A stretch of 64,000 nt of DNA, from positions 1 through 64,000 of the forward strand of contig CAJQUW010001459.1 of NCBI GenBank assembly GCA_907163375.1. The letters run 5' to 3'. The notes under the pieces were generated by a model. The model did not search any database. It had not been told where the DNA came from and saw only the letters and a program-made list of their open reading frames with translations. The first letter of the stretch is position 1. Every line of letters begins with the position of its first letter. This DNA comes from Prostheceraeus crozeri. Taxonomy: Eukaryota > Platyhelminthes > Polycladida > Euryleptidae. This document shows, one piece after another, positions 21,629-34,341 of the stretch. The position numbers and the translations under genes were made by a program.

Positions 21629-23016
21629 CGAGGGTCAGTCAGAAATTATCCGCACTCTTTCTGTTCTATGTAATTCTTCAATAACATTGTTCACATGTGC
21701 TTAGGTCGTTTGCAATCATAACAATGAATGATATCAAGCCTGTCACAACCCCATTCAGAAGCTATGAAGTGATTTATCGCGATAGCATCAATTGAATACA
21801 ACTTATGATTGATTCACCTAACTACCTGATTGTTCTGTGTTTTGCTAATCTTCCAGTAGTGAGAACGAACGTGTTTACAGCATACGTCTGCACAGTTGAA
21901 GAACAACGGACAGTCGTCCGATTTCTTTGGACTGAAGGAGTTCCTGGTACTGCCATTCATCGCAGACTGCTAACTCAATATGGCGACAATATCATGTCAA
22001 AGAGAAGTGTCTACGAATGGATGGAGAAGTTCAAGAATGGTCGCACGAGTGTTCATCACCAAGGAGGAGCAGGGCGGCCAAGGACATCGACGGGAAATGA
22101 AAACGTTGATCGCGTCAACTCCATGATCATAGAAAACCGACGCCTAACAGTAGAAGATGGTGTCAAAGACTCGAACATCAGTCATGGATCTACGTTTGAG
22201 ATCATCCACGATGAACATGGCTTTCGTAAGGTCTGCGTCAGGTGGGTTCCTAGACAACTGACTGATGTCCATAAGGCAACCCGACTACGCGTCAGTCAAC
22301 TGCACCTTGAACGATACGCAGCTGAGGGTGAAAACTTTCTGCAGCGGATTGTGACTGGGGATGAAACTTGGATCCATTTTTATGAGCCAGAAAGCAAGCG
22401 ACAAAGCATGACATGGAAGCATCCCAATTTTCCAGTGACCAAAAAGTTCAAGACCAAGCCATCAGCAGGCAAGATCATGCTAACGGTTTTCTGGGATTCA
22501 AGAGGGCCGCTGCTTGAACATTACACGGAGCATGGGTCTACCATCAATAGTCAAGCCTACAGTGAGATGCTTTGCAATGAACTCAGACCAGCAATCAGAC
22601 TTCGACGGCGAGGACTTCTTTCGATTGGCGTCATCTTGCTGCAGGACAACGCCTGTTCTCATACTGCGGCTCGAACTGTGGAAACCATTCAGAAGCTTAA
22701 CTTTGAAGTTATGGAGCATCCTCCATATAGCCCAGACCTCGCACCGTCTGATTTTTATCTGTTCGGGCCATTGAAGGAAGATTTGCGCGAACGTCACTTT
22801 TCAAGCGACGAAGAGGTGAAAGATGCGGTACATCAATTGCTGTCCCTTTAAACACCATCCTTCTTCTAAGACGGAATAGATCAACTAATTCATCGGTGGA
22901 CTAAGTGTGTGGGCAATCACGGTGACTACATTGAAAAGTGAACTTGTTTTAACTTCGTTATCCTGCCTGTTTTTTTGTTGTGAATATAGATATTGATAAT
23001 TTTTGACTCACCCTCG
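21629..23016 (+). mobile_element. Mariner transposon (D34D), decayed
   Basis: About 1.39 kb with terminal inverted repeats matching at roughly 22 of 24 positions (CGAGGGTCAGTCAGAAATTA left; CGAGGGTGAGTCAAAAATTA right, reverse-complemented). TA target duplications lie at 21627-21628 and 23017-23018. A single transposase frame fills most of the interior. Length, ends and D34D spacing are those of the mariner family. Confidence 0.95.
21805..22941 (+). pseudogene. Mariner transposase, nonsense-mutated near the C-terminus
   Basis: The transposase would bind the inverted repeats and cut and paste the element. Domains in order: an N-terminal helix-turn-helix (EEQRTVVRFLWTEG through SVYEWMEKFKNGR), the WVPRQLTD linker block, and a DDE/D catalytic domain. 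The aspartates lie in GDETWIHF, LQDNACSHTA and SPDLAPSDFYLF; the last two are separated by 34 residues, the mariner signature. The frame is open for 348 codons. Two in-frame TAA codons (22849-22851 and 22867-22869) precede the usual C-terminus HRWTKCVGNHGDYIEK, which ends with TGA at 22939-22941. The true start is uncertain; the first 30 residues are unlike the family, so translation may begin further in. Confidence 0.93.
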
Positions 23017-23018
23017 TA

Positions 23019-23960
23019 TAATGTATATGATCTGATATATTTTGTTTGATATGTAGATATCGGCACGATGTGTAGAACACTCATAAATAGCACTGTATAA
23101 TATACATAGTGATAAATGCGTGACATGACGATCATTGTCTGACAGAATTACGCCCGACAACTCTGCAAAGAGCGATTTACCGCATGCACATAAAACCATC
23201 TGAATTTACAATTCTCAAAAAGTAGTTGACATCTATGCTTTCTTGAAACTGATGAAACAATTTTTCCGGAAAACGAATCTCTTTGCTAACGATGAATACT
23301 GTAGAAGTACAATGGGTATGCGTTTCCGTCGCAAAGTATTTTTCAATTCTGGGAGCAATTTTATTGACACATGCAATTGGGAGGGAACTTTTGCTTGTTT
23401 AGAAAGCTTTCTACATAGAGTCTCCGATAATGCTCTTAAAAAGAAGAAAATTAAATGGGTGTGCATGTCTGTCAACAACCGATCACCATCGACTAAACTT
23501 AGACTGTTGCTTGCAATTCTGTTGACAGTGTCGTGTCCCGTGAAGATACTGATCATGAACTAATAACGGTCAGTATAACTCGCACACGCATTTAATCCTA
23601 TATGCGCAGGAAACAGAATAGTACCTCTGAACATGTTAAGTGATCAGTTATCTTCGTTCTCATCCCATTGCCTCTTTTGACTGAATAACGGCTGACGATC
23701 GGTTACATTGTCTATTTCAAAAACATAGTATTTTCAGAAAATTGGTTTTCTTAAATAATTAGTCCGACAAGTGTACGCGCGGTACATTAGATTGAAATTA
23801 ATTTGCAGCCGTCTCTTAAATATATTTGAATTTCAGTAAAATTTGCAAGCCAAACTGATGCTATTTTGTTTAATCTCAAATTTTTGAAACTAATACTGCA
23901 CGAGCTGCCATAAAAGTTTTCAAGATTTGAATAGAGCTTTGTGTCTCGTGTGCTGCGAAA
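23019..23960. other. No gene recognised
   Basis: Two overlapping open frames of about 106 codons on opposite strands (23233-23563) show no known domain, signal peptide or splice context. I treat them as chance. Confidence 0.4.
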
Positions 23961-24065
23961 ATGTGTAATAATAATAAAAATAATAATATCTTTATTGATG
24001 CCAATACAAAAGCGGTATATGACAATGGGCATGGGCGAACCTGCACAGGAGAACATCAAGAGAAA
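23961..24065 (-). repeat. Possible 3' tail of a non-LTR retroelement
   Basis: On the minus strand, sequence ending ggcatcaataaagatattat runs into an AAT/ATT-rich simple tail (23962-23990). This looks like the 3' end of a LINE or SINE with a trinucleotide-type tail. No coding sequence is attached, so the family cannot be named. Confidence 0.3.
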
Positions 24066-25610
24066 TTAGAATACTTCACAAAAGATTTCTGGTACATCAC
24101 CGATTTCCTCTTCTTTGGAAGAAGAGTACGGGAATATCTAACACGACCGGCATTACGCAATTCGAAAAATTGGGACAAAGGATGGGTTTCACGATTTACA
24201 GAGATTTTTCTGATTAATTTTTTACAAGAATTTTCGAGTCTGTCCTTCAAACAAGGGACATGGTAATAATACATATCAAGGTAATTTTCATATCAACTTC
24301 CAATGATTACACACAAATTTCTTTCAAGGAATCTTCAATAGCTATTACAGTTCACCGTTTGATTGTTTCGCTTTCAACGTACAGATGTCATGGATGAAAT
24401 CATCGGCATTCCGTGTTGCTATTGAATTTTTTATCAATTTTTGTCCCAACAAGTTTTGAGTTGCCGCACTAATTTTTTGCATTCATAATACTATCGTTGA
24501 TCCTCTAATTAGTTAGCTTTCATTGAGCCTTTCTAAACTTGATCCTATTGTAATCTTAACCTTAGGTAGGTCAAAGGCTAGGAGGGTCCTTTGTTTTTTC
24601 TAGTACTACAAATGTTTTCATGTGCTCGATGAATGAGTAGCGCATGTTTCAAATTTTACAGTAATTATTATGCATGTCATCGCCTATTGAAGTGGTAGTC
24701 GAGTCATATAGGAATAAGTGAAGTCATGTTAAGATTCCAGATATTCAGATTGGTCATCTAATGTGTCATCAACTGGAAATGGCTACAGTAGAGACTTGTG
24801 CATGCATTGCCTATACAAGGATCGCATGTGACCTAGACAATAGCTACATATAATCGTATGATAATGTTAGAATGGTTCATATTGATCAAGAAATGGCTAT
24901 CAGAATTGGTATGTGTGCCATTCTGTTGTAGTCTTACCAATTAGCGATGGCTGTTGAATTAACAAATGCTATTTTTTTAACTCTGTTGATTAATGAAGGA
25001 TCGCATTAGGCAAGCTGTCTTGAATGGATCTGCCCCGGGTGACCACTTGGTCCCTCTATCTGTATGTCCGTGAAAGTACCAAATTTTTAAAATTATAGTT
25101 GATGTTTTGATTCACATTATATCTGTTACTTTTTGTCTCCAGAATAGTCTAAATTAAAATTTGATGCAATTACATCATTCGTATCTATTTAACTTAATTT
25201 TCTTTTCCACTAAACGTAAGCAACCGTGATAATCTGTTGATATCATCCATAATAATTTTTACGTAAACCATTGTTTTATAGCATAAGTGTCTGATATTTT
25301 CCGCCCAGCTATTGATCAATAAAAAATTTCTGACTAGCTTCATTATTTCCTTGTGAAGGACTGAAGATGAGATTCTGCTAGGCAATGGGAACTTCTCCAT
25401 AACTGCGTCCACTCTGAAGTCAGATTCTCTAATACTTGGATCCTGAGGATCGTTTATGGCATACAGCCATATGAACCGTGGTCCTATACTGAAACTACAA
25501 GATCCATTTATGCTTTTACAAGTACAGTAGACTAGTATGGAGGTCATGCTTGTAATGGATGATAGTGATCAGACGTGACTTGCATGTATTGCCTGTTTGC
25601 AAACCCCACC
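24066..25610. other. No gene recognised
   Basis: Several frames of 60-117 codons exist but lack recognisable motifs or convincing splice sites. No repeat structure was noticed. Confidence 0.4.
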
Positions 25611-25614
25611 TCGT

Positions 25615-25816
25615 GGTCTCCGTGGCACAGTGGTTAAGTGCTTGGCGTCGCGATCTTCTGGTCGACAGGTTGAGCCCCGAAAGTGTCATTGGAAGTCGTC
25701 AAGAAGGGCATCCGGAATGTAAGATTACAGCGCTCCAGATTAAAATCTGACTATGTCAGCACCGTCCAAGCCCCCACTATGAGGTAGTAGTGACGTTAAA
25801 ACATTCAACCACCTAC
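25615..25816 (+). repeat. tRNA-derived SINE
   Basis: The 5' part resembles a tRNA gene with internal RNA polymerase III promoter elements: an A box (tggcacagtggtt, near 25622) and a B box (ggttgagcccc, near 25669). It is followed by gaagggcatccgg, a phrase shared by tRNA-derived SINEs of many animals, and a tail with gtgacgttaaaa. Anticodon and acceptor pairing are decayed, so it is not a tRNA gene. Confidence 0.8.
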
Positions 25817-26149
25817 TGTCATCTTCATATTGAACTAACCATCTGTCATGCTGATGACTGCGCTTGATAAGCTGAAGCTCATTGACTCGTGACGTATGTT
25901 TGAGGAAACAATGGATTTAGTTCCATAGCTTGATCTCGATCTTATGAATGTTATACATACAATTTTCGGGAAACATGAAGCAATTGTAAGAAGCTGCGTA
26001 TAAATTATGCGTAACACAACAGGTGTACGCATCATTTTTGTAGTAGGCCTATTTTGTCTTAGCACAACATAACATTATTCACCATAGTCACAATTATTTT
26101 CTGCGATTTATAATCAGAAAATGCGCTTCTGAGTATGATGATTCGACGA
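25817..26149. other. No gene recognised
   Basis: Unassigned AT-rich sequence. Confidence 0.4.
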
Positions 26150-26440
26150 AGAAAGTGAAATCCTTCGCGCCAATATCAGAGGCGAAGTTGAAGAGAAATT
26201 TTCGATCGACGATCCAGATGCTGTTGTGCGAGATAATGAGGAACCCAGCGACCACAAGTTTTCCTCGTCTTGAGCTCTTCAGTGAAACACTTATCGAACG
26301 GACTTCTCCGAAACACCCAATCCTGATGATAATTCTTCGACTGTCTAACGACGATCATTGGACATCTCCTTCACTGTCTGAAACGTTTCCGGAACCACTG
26401 GAGTGAGCGGTCTTCCATAGCGAAAATGATCCGCCGTTGA
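26150..26440 (-). pseudogene. Mariner-family transposase fragment
   Basis: The minus strand encodes, across shifted frames, pieces like SNDRR, VEELSSGLGVSEKSV and ELKTRKTCGRWVPHYLAQQHL. These match the region of mariner transposases between the helix-turn-helix and the catalytic domain (conserved RWVP block). No catalytic aspartates and no inverted repeats were found nearby, so this is a short, old fragment. It differs clearly from the mariner at 21629, which has WVPRQLTD at the same place. Confidence 0.6.
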
Positions 26441-26810
26441 GTTCTCATCAGTCGTGAATCGTGATGCCCATATTCGAACTGTTCTTTTTTTTACAGCATG
26501 CTTTTGAGAGTTGCTCTAATTGTCTGACATGTTATCTCTGCACAGATAGGGCTCAAACTACGCATCGTAATTTATTGGCTGTATAATTTTGTGTGATCAG
26601 TAACTGGTGGCAAAAATGCCGGTACATCATGTGTATGCATCAAGAAGATGACGGCAATAGATTTCACGGAAAACATGTTCACTTCAGTCCGATTAAAAAT
26701 AGACTGCACGCATTTCAAGCATAAATGCAGTCTTAATTCGAAAATAAATCAATCAATGATTATGGTTGCATTGCTACATCACAGTAGCTAACTCGTGGAA
26801 GTCGTGTTTA
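26441..26810. other. No gene recognised
   Basis: Unassigned. It ends at the target duplication agttaa (26811-26816) of the outer hAT-like element. Confidence 0.4.
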
Positions 26811-27095
26811 AGTTAACAGGGTTTCCGCGCTCCTGGAAAGTCCTGGAATTTTGAAAACGGTTTTCCAGGCCTCTGGAAACTCCTGGAATTTTGAGTTTTT
26901 ACCTAACCTCCTGGAAACTCCTGGAATTTTATGATTATTAGTAGATAAATGAGGGCATCTCTGCTTCTCTACTAATGAATTCATTTACATTCTTAGTTTT
27001 GTAGTAAAAGAATCTTTCAGCTATGCATCCTAAGGACGTTGTTATCAAAGTCATGTGCTTCAGGAAATTTGATTAACGCCCTTTTTTATTACAGT

Positions 27096-27171
27096 AGTAG
27101 TATAGGGTATGACATCCGGCGCATCGCTTCGCTCGCACTGGATGTTACACCTTGCGAGATTTCAAAAATTT
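27096..27171 (+). repeat. Polinton left terminal inverted repeat
   Basis: About 76 bp matching the inverse of 37228-37303 with roughly four differences. It is GC-richer than the element body. Confidence 0.92.
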
Positions 27172-27686
27172 GCGATGAGTTATGATGATAAATAGGATTC
27201 ATACGTGGTTCATGGGCAATTCTTTTATTTGAAGCAAATTTTTCAAGATTGTGTTTATAAATTACAGGCATTTTTTAGGAATAAATTTGACTTTTGGGAA
27301 AAAGTATTTACGTTTATGATTAAGATTTACGTGTGTGAATGGACAACAACCGCGTGATTACTTTACTAATTTCTGTTGCACTTGATCTATTGCGCCAAGC
27401 AGTGTGTGATGTATTTTAATTTCTTTAATTTGAATTTTCTGCTGATTCATCTTCAACGCCGTTTTAAGAGCATTCAATTGAACTTTAAGAACATCTAACT
27501 GATTTTTAACAGCATCTAACTGTTCTTTATTTCCTTTATAATTTTTCTTTAATTCATTTTCTAAATTGATTTTAAGAGTTCATTTTATCAACTTTTCAGT
27601 TGTATTTCAGTTGTTTTGTGTTGTTTTCAGTTGTATCTGATGTTTATTTTTAATGACTGCAGATTTTAACTTTATAGATAGTAATA
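27172..27686. other. Polinton left arm without a recognised gene
   Basis: A CAACTG/TAACTG-rich stretch (27400-27640) repeats short phrases such as catctaactg and cagttgta. On the minus strand it would read as a Lys/Asn/Gln-rich coiled-coil-like segment. No domain is named. Confidence 0.4.
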
Positions 27687-28046
27687 TTAAAATTTTTGAT
27701 TGTTCTGAAATTTTTTAAAAAGTTTTGCTATATTTACTTCTAGCTCTCTATCCTTTTTATCAAGTTTTAATAATTTTTCGTTTAATGATTTGTCATTAAG
27801 TTTAAGCAACTTCAATTCATTCATCAGTGGAACCAAAACATCGTTTATATATATTTCTTTTAAGTCATTGATTTGTGTATCAACATATTGTTTATTCGTT
27901 AACTCTGTATTTTGTTGCGGAAGAATAGAAAGATGCAATGGACCAGACAAAACGTCTCCAGTTTTCATGATATAATTTTCTATTTCTATTTCTGATTCAC
28001 GATTATTCGGGATATATGCACCTCCACGAACATTTGGTAACATCAT
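27687..28046 (-). mobile_element. Polinton part: tail-fibre-like coiled-coil protein
   Basis: About 119 codons. The N-terminal third contains TGDVLSGPLHL and LTNKQYVDTQI, which resemble the short repeat that ends many phage tail-fibre and appendage proteins. The rest is a Leu/Lys heptad-rich coiled coil. It would suit a trimeric fibre or spike, but this is inference from motif style, not a family match. Confidence 0.4.
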
Positions 28047-28137
28047 TTTTTAACAATAAAAGATGTCATGGAAATAAAAATAAAAATTATTTTCTCATGG
28101 AAATAAAAAATAATTTTTTCTCACATGAAAATAAAAA

Positions 28138-28610
28138 ATGGAAATGACTCAAATTTGTCAAGTTTGTAATATGCGTTTTACAAATCAAGCGTTATTATAT
28201 TCACATATGAAATATGCACCATGTGGTCAACTTAAAGAACAATCTCAACAAAATATGCAACCTATGTCAAGTATGCAACAATTGATACCCATGACATATA
28301 AGCAATACATTCGTCAATCACAACAATTAAAAAATTTGTTTATACCTCAACAAGGTCAAAATATGCAACCTGTTCAAGAAATTCAACCTATGTCAAATAT
28401 TCATCAATCACAACATTTGGTTTAGCAATACCTAATAGATTAACAAATAATGATACATTAAAATGTTTAAAATCTGGAATTGATGATGAAAGAAATGCCT
28501 TGAAAAAAGCAACAGCAATAAAATCTAGTGCCAAATCTACATTAGCTGAAGCAAAACAAACAATTGAAGATAAAAAACCAATAATAAACGGTGTGAGTCC
28601 TATAATTAAT
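28138..28610 (+). mobile_element. Polinton part: zinc-finger-like Gln/Met-rich gene
   Basis: The only plus-strand gene-like region in the element. It opens with CQVCNMRFTNQALLYSHMKYAPC, a single C2H2/C2HC-type finger, then a Gln/Met-rich repeat in which QNMQP and IQPMS recur. Coding-like composition continues, Lys/Ala-rich, to a stop near 28610. The function is unknown. A lone finger would suit a DNA-binding or packaging accessory role. Confidence 0.4.
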
Positions 28611-28810
28611 TAATTATATTTTTAGATATAAATGTTAGATACAAATTTTTTAGATGTAAAATAATTTTTTTAGATATAATAAATATTACTCCCACGTAGC
28701 ATCATCATCATCAAATAAATTACTCTCAGCGAAGATTGTTTGAAATATTTCAGCTTGAATATCTTCTCCGTTATGAGGTAGCATAATTTCATTTTCATCA
28801 GGTGCTTGAC

Positions 28811-31800
28811 GTTTAAGAATATTTATTTGACCAGAAAATTTTTTTCTTCAGTATTATTATTTTTATCAGGAGTACTAATTCCAGTTTCTAAAGATCTTTT
28901 CCATGGTTTAGTAACTGTAGTCGATGATGTTTTGCCCGAATATAATTTTAGAAAATCTTCTACTTTTACTCTATCTTGTGAATATCCTTTAAATGTTCTC
29001 TTTTCGCTAAGTCTTCCTTGTTCATCTACACTAATACAGTTTTTTACTTTAGGTGCAATAAACATTGCAAAAATAATTCCACTATTTCCATAATCATTTT
29101 TTCCTTGACACAATTCTACCCCAACATATCCAGCAGCATCTAATTTATTGAAGAGTCCATTAGAAATGTATATTGAATCAGTGTTTTTTACAATTAATGG
29201 AAAACCACAATTAAATGCGCCATCTTCTGTTTCAATATCATAAACATATTGTGGTTTATTATTTAAATATCTTACAGTGGTAACATTTTTGGTAATATTA
29301 TTTTTAACTTGACACGCATTAAAGCATAATGGTTTATCTTGTCTTTCGTTTACTACCAAATTAATACCTAGAGATGATGCCAAATTGTATAAACCACTAA
29401 AGGTTTCTTTATTTTTCTGTGTAAAACGAATAAATTTTGTATATTTACTTGTAAAAAAAGATTTCTTGTCCCCATCTGCTGCATAAAATCCAACAAAGAA
29501 CCAATATCTAATATTATATTCAGCATTTAGAATATAATAAGGAACACGTTTTTCTTTAAAGTGATTATAATAATTTTCACTAAAGTATATAGCATATTGT
29601 TTTGGATTTTGAAAATTAAGTTTGTATACACTAGATGATCTCATTGTATCATATATTTTACAATCATTGTTATAAACTTCATTAATATATGTTTTTAATT
29701 TAATTAAGAGGTTAAGGTCTTGGTTATTTAAAGTACAACAATATTTGACTCCTGATTTATAATTATAGATTCCAGCAGAACCATCTCCTAAAAAGAACCC
29801 TTCTATAAATGCTCGCCTACATATTAAATTAGGTGGATCATTAACATAAATATCACTTACAATTTGTTCGAATATGATTGTATTGTTGTGTAAAAATAAT
29901 TTATTATGTAGTAAATTTGTTCCTATATTTAATTCTTGTGGCTTTATTTCATTACCTGTTTCATCTAGCAATGAATGATCTTCAGTAACATCTACTATTC
30001 CCATTTTTGTTCTTATTCGATAAATACTTTTATTTGTAAAATGTCTAATAACTTTTTTACTTTACTCCATCCATTATGAGTATAGATTTCTAAATTATCA
30101 ACTAATGAAATTTCTTTCATATCACCATTAATTTCAAACGGATTGATTTCATAGTTGTTTGCAATACTATCTATTCTAGAAATAAATAATGAATTATTCT
30201 TTCTCAATATTACAGACGTGTCAGCTGTTACTGAATCTGTATAATGAATGTATATTTCGTTGAAACATTAATTTCTAAAATAAAGTTATTCATGATTCTT
30301 CTAGAGTGAGAAAGAATAAAAGAACCTAAGTGTGATGGCATGAATGACGTCTTCCCATCTTTTACAATATTAGCTTTAAGAAATTCATCAACTTCCATTT
30401 CTACTTCCGCTAAATATTGTTCATTTAATTTTTTATAATCTTTTAATTCTTGTGTAAAATTTTTTTCCAGTGTACTTCCATTCCATAAATGATATTTGGT
30501 GGTTGTGTCTTTTTGTACGGTTTTGCCATATAATGAATTCATTAATGATTTAATTAACTCATCACCTACAGTATTTCCTTCTTTTTGTATTTTTTTCTCA
30601 AATTAAAAAGTTTGTCAATATATTTTCGAAATGGTGAAACTTGATAATTTTTTTCATAAATTATACCTTCATTAATATGTAAGATTTTTCCACCACATCT
30701 AACAATTTCTTGTATGTCTACAGAAGTTAATACATCATAACATACACCATTTCTAAACCTGATTACTTTTACATGAGAATTATTAATTTGATTTTTAACT
30801 TTTATCTTTTATAGGAACTGGTTGAAAAAACATATCATTCGGATATTGAAACACAACTGTAAATATTCCAGTTTTAGGTCTAAATGTTTGAGTATTAAAT
30901 TTATATACTATTTCTTGCTCTTCTTCTTGACGAAATTTTTTAGCTGATACAGATTTAGGGTATTCTGAATTTTCATCATACATAGCTAGCTGATGGATAT
31001 AAAGATGTTGCATCAAAAGCCATTAGAAATTCATTCTTTTGTTCAAGTAGTTGATTTGAAATTTTTTTACAAATTTCAGTTTTATCTCCTAAATGTCGAT
31101 GCTGTTTCATTAAATCTATTAAATTACTTCCAGGTAAATACTGTTTTAATATCGGTAACAAGATGTTACAAAATGGAGATATGTATTTTCTTATATTTGC
31201 TGACACCCTTCCACCTTTAACAGATTTTCTAATATAATTTATAGCCCACAAATCTATATGAGAATGAATATTTATATTGTCATTTTGTACGCTTTTCATC
31301 CAACCGTTAAATGTTAAAGCGGAGGATGTTAAATTAGTAGTTATATCTTCACCAACTAAATCTCGCATAACATTATTATATTTGTAGACACAAAAAGCTA
31401 AAGACAGAATATCGTTAACTAAATATGGTCTCCATTCATTTTCTTTTTCTTTATAATTTTTATGTGTTATGTCTCCAATTTCATAATTTAATTTACACAC
31501 ATTGGTAGGAATTTTAAAATTCTCACACCATTTAGAAAGACTTGTTTTTACATGTTGATAACTACATTTCATTATAATAGTTTCAAGTGCTAATTTACCT
31601 AGAGGTGAATTTTTTTTCATATTGTTTTTAAATCTAAAAGATTTTTGAATATATCTACTAACACATTCAGTTGTATAAGGATTTTGTAATGAAGCAGTTA
31701 ATATTCCTCTTGAAGTTTTAAGAGGCGGTTTAGATAATTTAAAATTAGCTTTTATCGGAAAATAGGAATCAAAACCTGATGAATTGTGAGCTATTAAAGT

Positions 31801-32700
31801 TACTTTCGAATAATTAAATTTTCCAATAGTTTTAAAAAATTGATGTATTGGACATTCATCATCCTCAGTTCTCGTAAATATTTTCACACAATTTTGAAGT
31901 TTATTCAATTCTAATTCAGTTATATTATTATACTCATTAATTTGTTTTTTAAGTTTTTTAATTTCATCTTCACCTTTTGATCGTTTAATTTTAATCATAT
32001 CACTTAACAAACGTGTTTCTAATTCTTTCAATCTTTGTTTCGGTAAGCAACATATAAATTTATTAAAATTAATAGCTCCTACAGCATAAGGAATAGGATG
32101 AGCTGTTGAACAGTTAGGATCAAGAAAAGTTTCGAGATCCCAAATATATGTTGAACTATAGTCAATTTTTTTCTTTGTTATGATTTTATTTGGACGCGTT
32201 GTTAGATTGTCATCAGTAACTGTTTTATATATTGGTTTGAAATTATTTTCAATTTCTCTAATAGCTTTTAATTTATGAGATTTATTAATTAAACAATAGT
32301 GTCCAATTGTTGAACCTTCGTGAAAATAGTTGTAATAAACATAATTATGAAACGTTTCAATTCCTCTAGGATTTAAATGAAGATTCGAAGGACTGTAATA
32401 CTGAACACTTTCTCCAAAAAATGTATTCAACTGAGAAAATTTGCAGTTTGACATTACTCCTGTTCTAGATGTGGCTTTCTCTTTATATAAAAAATTATTA
32501 AACATTTTTTCATCATTTCTCCTTGTTCTTCATTAAAACCTCGTAAAACATAACATTTAATAAAACAAAAATCTTCAGAAGGAATATAACAAAATTCACC
32601 GAAATATTCTTTGATTCTATATTTCATATTAATACCTGCACCTCTATGTGATCTTTGTACTAGCTTCATTCCAAAATTTTCATATTTAATATTACCTGTA
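28811..32700 (-). mobile_element. Polinton part: protein-primed family B DNA polymerase with an intein
   Basis: The element's replicative polymerase. The upstream part shows the proofreading exonuclease (IWDLETF as Exo I, IAHNSSGFDSYF as Exo II) and polymerase motif A (FDATSLYPS). Motif B (MNSLYGK) follows, and the TDSIYI half of motif C lies near 29150-29180. Motif C is split by an intein. The span is a fossil with several interruptions. Order and motifs match the Polinton/adenovirus/phi29-type polymerase lineage. Confidence 0.9.
29175..30240 (-). mobile_element. Intein with LAGLIDADG endonuclease inside the Polinton polymerase
   Basis: Splicing blocks appear in order on the minus strand: block A SVTADTSVILRKN directly after polymerase YTD, block B VTEDHSLL with the conserved His, block F YVYDIETEDGAFNCG, and block G LIVKN followed by extein Thr. 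Between them lie the two dodecapeptide helices of a LAGLIDADG homing endonuclease, AFIEGFFLGDGS and FVGFYAADGD. The insertion falls between D and T of the YxDTDS catalytic motif, a site known to host inteins in archaeal and viral family B polymerases. Part of a broken fossil element. Confidence 0.88.
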
Positions 32701-33536
32701 AAAATCCATTCATGACTATCTGATTTCTCATCCAGATTGGAAAACCATGTTTCAAATGATTTTTATTATAGAAGGTTGCGTAAAAATTTTGAATCATATT
32801 TTCCTGATCTTTAATAACTTTTCCAAGTCAATTAATAATTTTACCATTTGCTAAAAGTTTCCGCATATCATTTACTACATTAGTAAAAAGTTCATTTTCA
32901 TGCGTAATTTCGTTCGGATTAAACAGATTCAATAGATCGTCACCAAGTCTATCGTTAGAGAACTTCTGTATCGTCACTTCTGTTTCTTTAATGAAGCAAT
33001 TTCTTCATCAAATTCTACAATTTTTTTTTATTAATTCATCAATAACAGGTTTCGTACCTTTATTCATCTTACAATTCATATTTTTTAAAGAAAATTATGA
33101 TTTTTTTATTCAAAAGAAATTATGATTTTTTGTTCAAAAAGAAATTATGATTTTTTATTCAAAAAGAAATTATGATTTTATTTTAAAATCTGAAATAAAT
33201 AAAGGTATATTCAATTGTTGTAATGTTTTTAAATCATAAACTGTTAAATGTTCTTTATTAATTAACCACCATAAGTTATTGTATGCTAATAATACTCTGA
33301 AACTTCTTAAACAAACTGGAAAATTCCTTGTTCTTTCATAACTTTTTATTCCGTGTTTTATTTTATAATCTTTGACAAATTCCATATATCTGCGATGGTA
33401 ATAAAATTTAACTTAAATTTAAACTGGTACATGTTCTATCTTGTACGCATTCAACATATTTTTTTTATTTTTATTAAGAAAAAATTTATAAGAAAAAATT
33501 ATTTGATCACTCCGCGAAAATATTTTCTATCGACTT
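32701..33536 (-). other. Polinton stretch without a clear gene
   Basis: AT-rich with tandem attatgattttttattcaaa-like phrases (33090-33180). A 71-codon frame (33170-33385, minus) has no recognised motif. It may be the eroded N-terminal part of the polymerase or a separate small gene. Confidence 0.35.
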
Positions 33537-34302
33537 TCAGTCAGAGAACAATTGTTCGATAACTCTATCATGACTTTTTTTATCAATATTAATTGTAATG
33601 AAGCCATAATCTTTTGACCAAGCATTGTTGCACGATTGTTTAAATTCATCTTTATTTCTTACACATAAATCTCTTAACAAATCACTTAAGTTTCTTGCAT
33701 TTATTTCAAATAGTATTAATATATTTGCATTCTTTCTAATAACACTTCCATCTAATGAATACATACTTTGTGTTAAATAAAAAACACTACAGTTGTTATG
33801 TCTACCTCGTGAAATAATTTCTCTGAACTGACTGATTTCTATCATTAACACAATCATCAAAAATTACACAATGTTTCATTGTTTTATCTAGTTTACTGGG
33901 ATCTTGCATATTACCACTATCATCTATTAATTGTATCTTTATATGCTTATTTTTATTGGATTCTACTAACTGATTATTTTTTGCTGCTTCTTCACACCAC
34001 GAACTTATTTCTTCTTCATATTCAGATTTTTCATATTCTTCAAATAATGAAGCAATTGCTGTTTTTTTAAGATTATTTTCAAATCCATATTTTAAAAATT
34101 GATAGACGGGTTGTTCTACTGTTGTTGTATAAATTTTAGGATTGTTATAATCCAAAAAATTTGGAGTCGTTAAAATTTTAAATAATAAATATGTTTTTCC
34201 ACATCCTGATCTTCCACAAATAACTGACAAAACTTTATTAGATAAATTTGGATGATGATTAAATTTAAGTTTTTTTTTATTTAATGGGGGCACTTCACTC
34301 AT
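33537..34302 (-). mobile_element. Polinton part: FtsK/HerA-type DNA packaging ATPase
   Basis: Walker A is ICGRSGCGKTYL near the N-terminus and Walker B is HCVIFDDCVND. A downstream SRGRHNNCSVFYLTQS block matches the conserved helicase-like motif of A32-type packaging ATPases of poxviruses, virophages and Polintons. The enzyme pumps DNA into the capsid. The span is interrupted in this fossil copy. Confidence 0.85.
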
Positions 34303-34341
34303 TTTTAATAAAATAATTTTTATTTTTTAAGAAGAAGAAAA

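Noticed and set aside
23233-23563. Two opposing 106-codon frames as a gene
   Set aside because: No domain, no conserved features, equal openness on both strands.
25615-25690. A functional tRNA gene
   Set aside because: A and B boxes are present but stem pairing is decayed and a SINE body with gaagggcatccgg follows.
27687-28046. Prophage or bacterial contamination suggested by a tail-fibre-like motif
   Set aside because: The gene lies between Polinton inverted repeats inside animal repeat DNA, and tail-fibre-like proteins are plausible in such elements.
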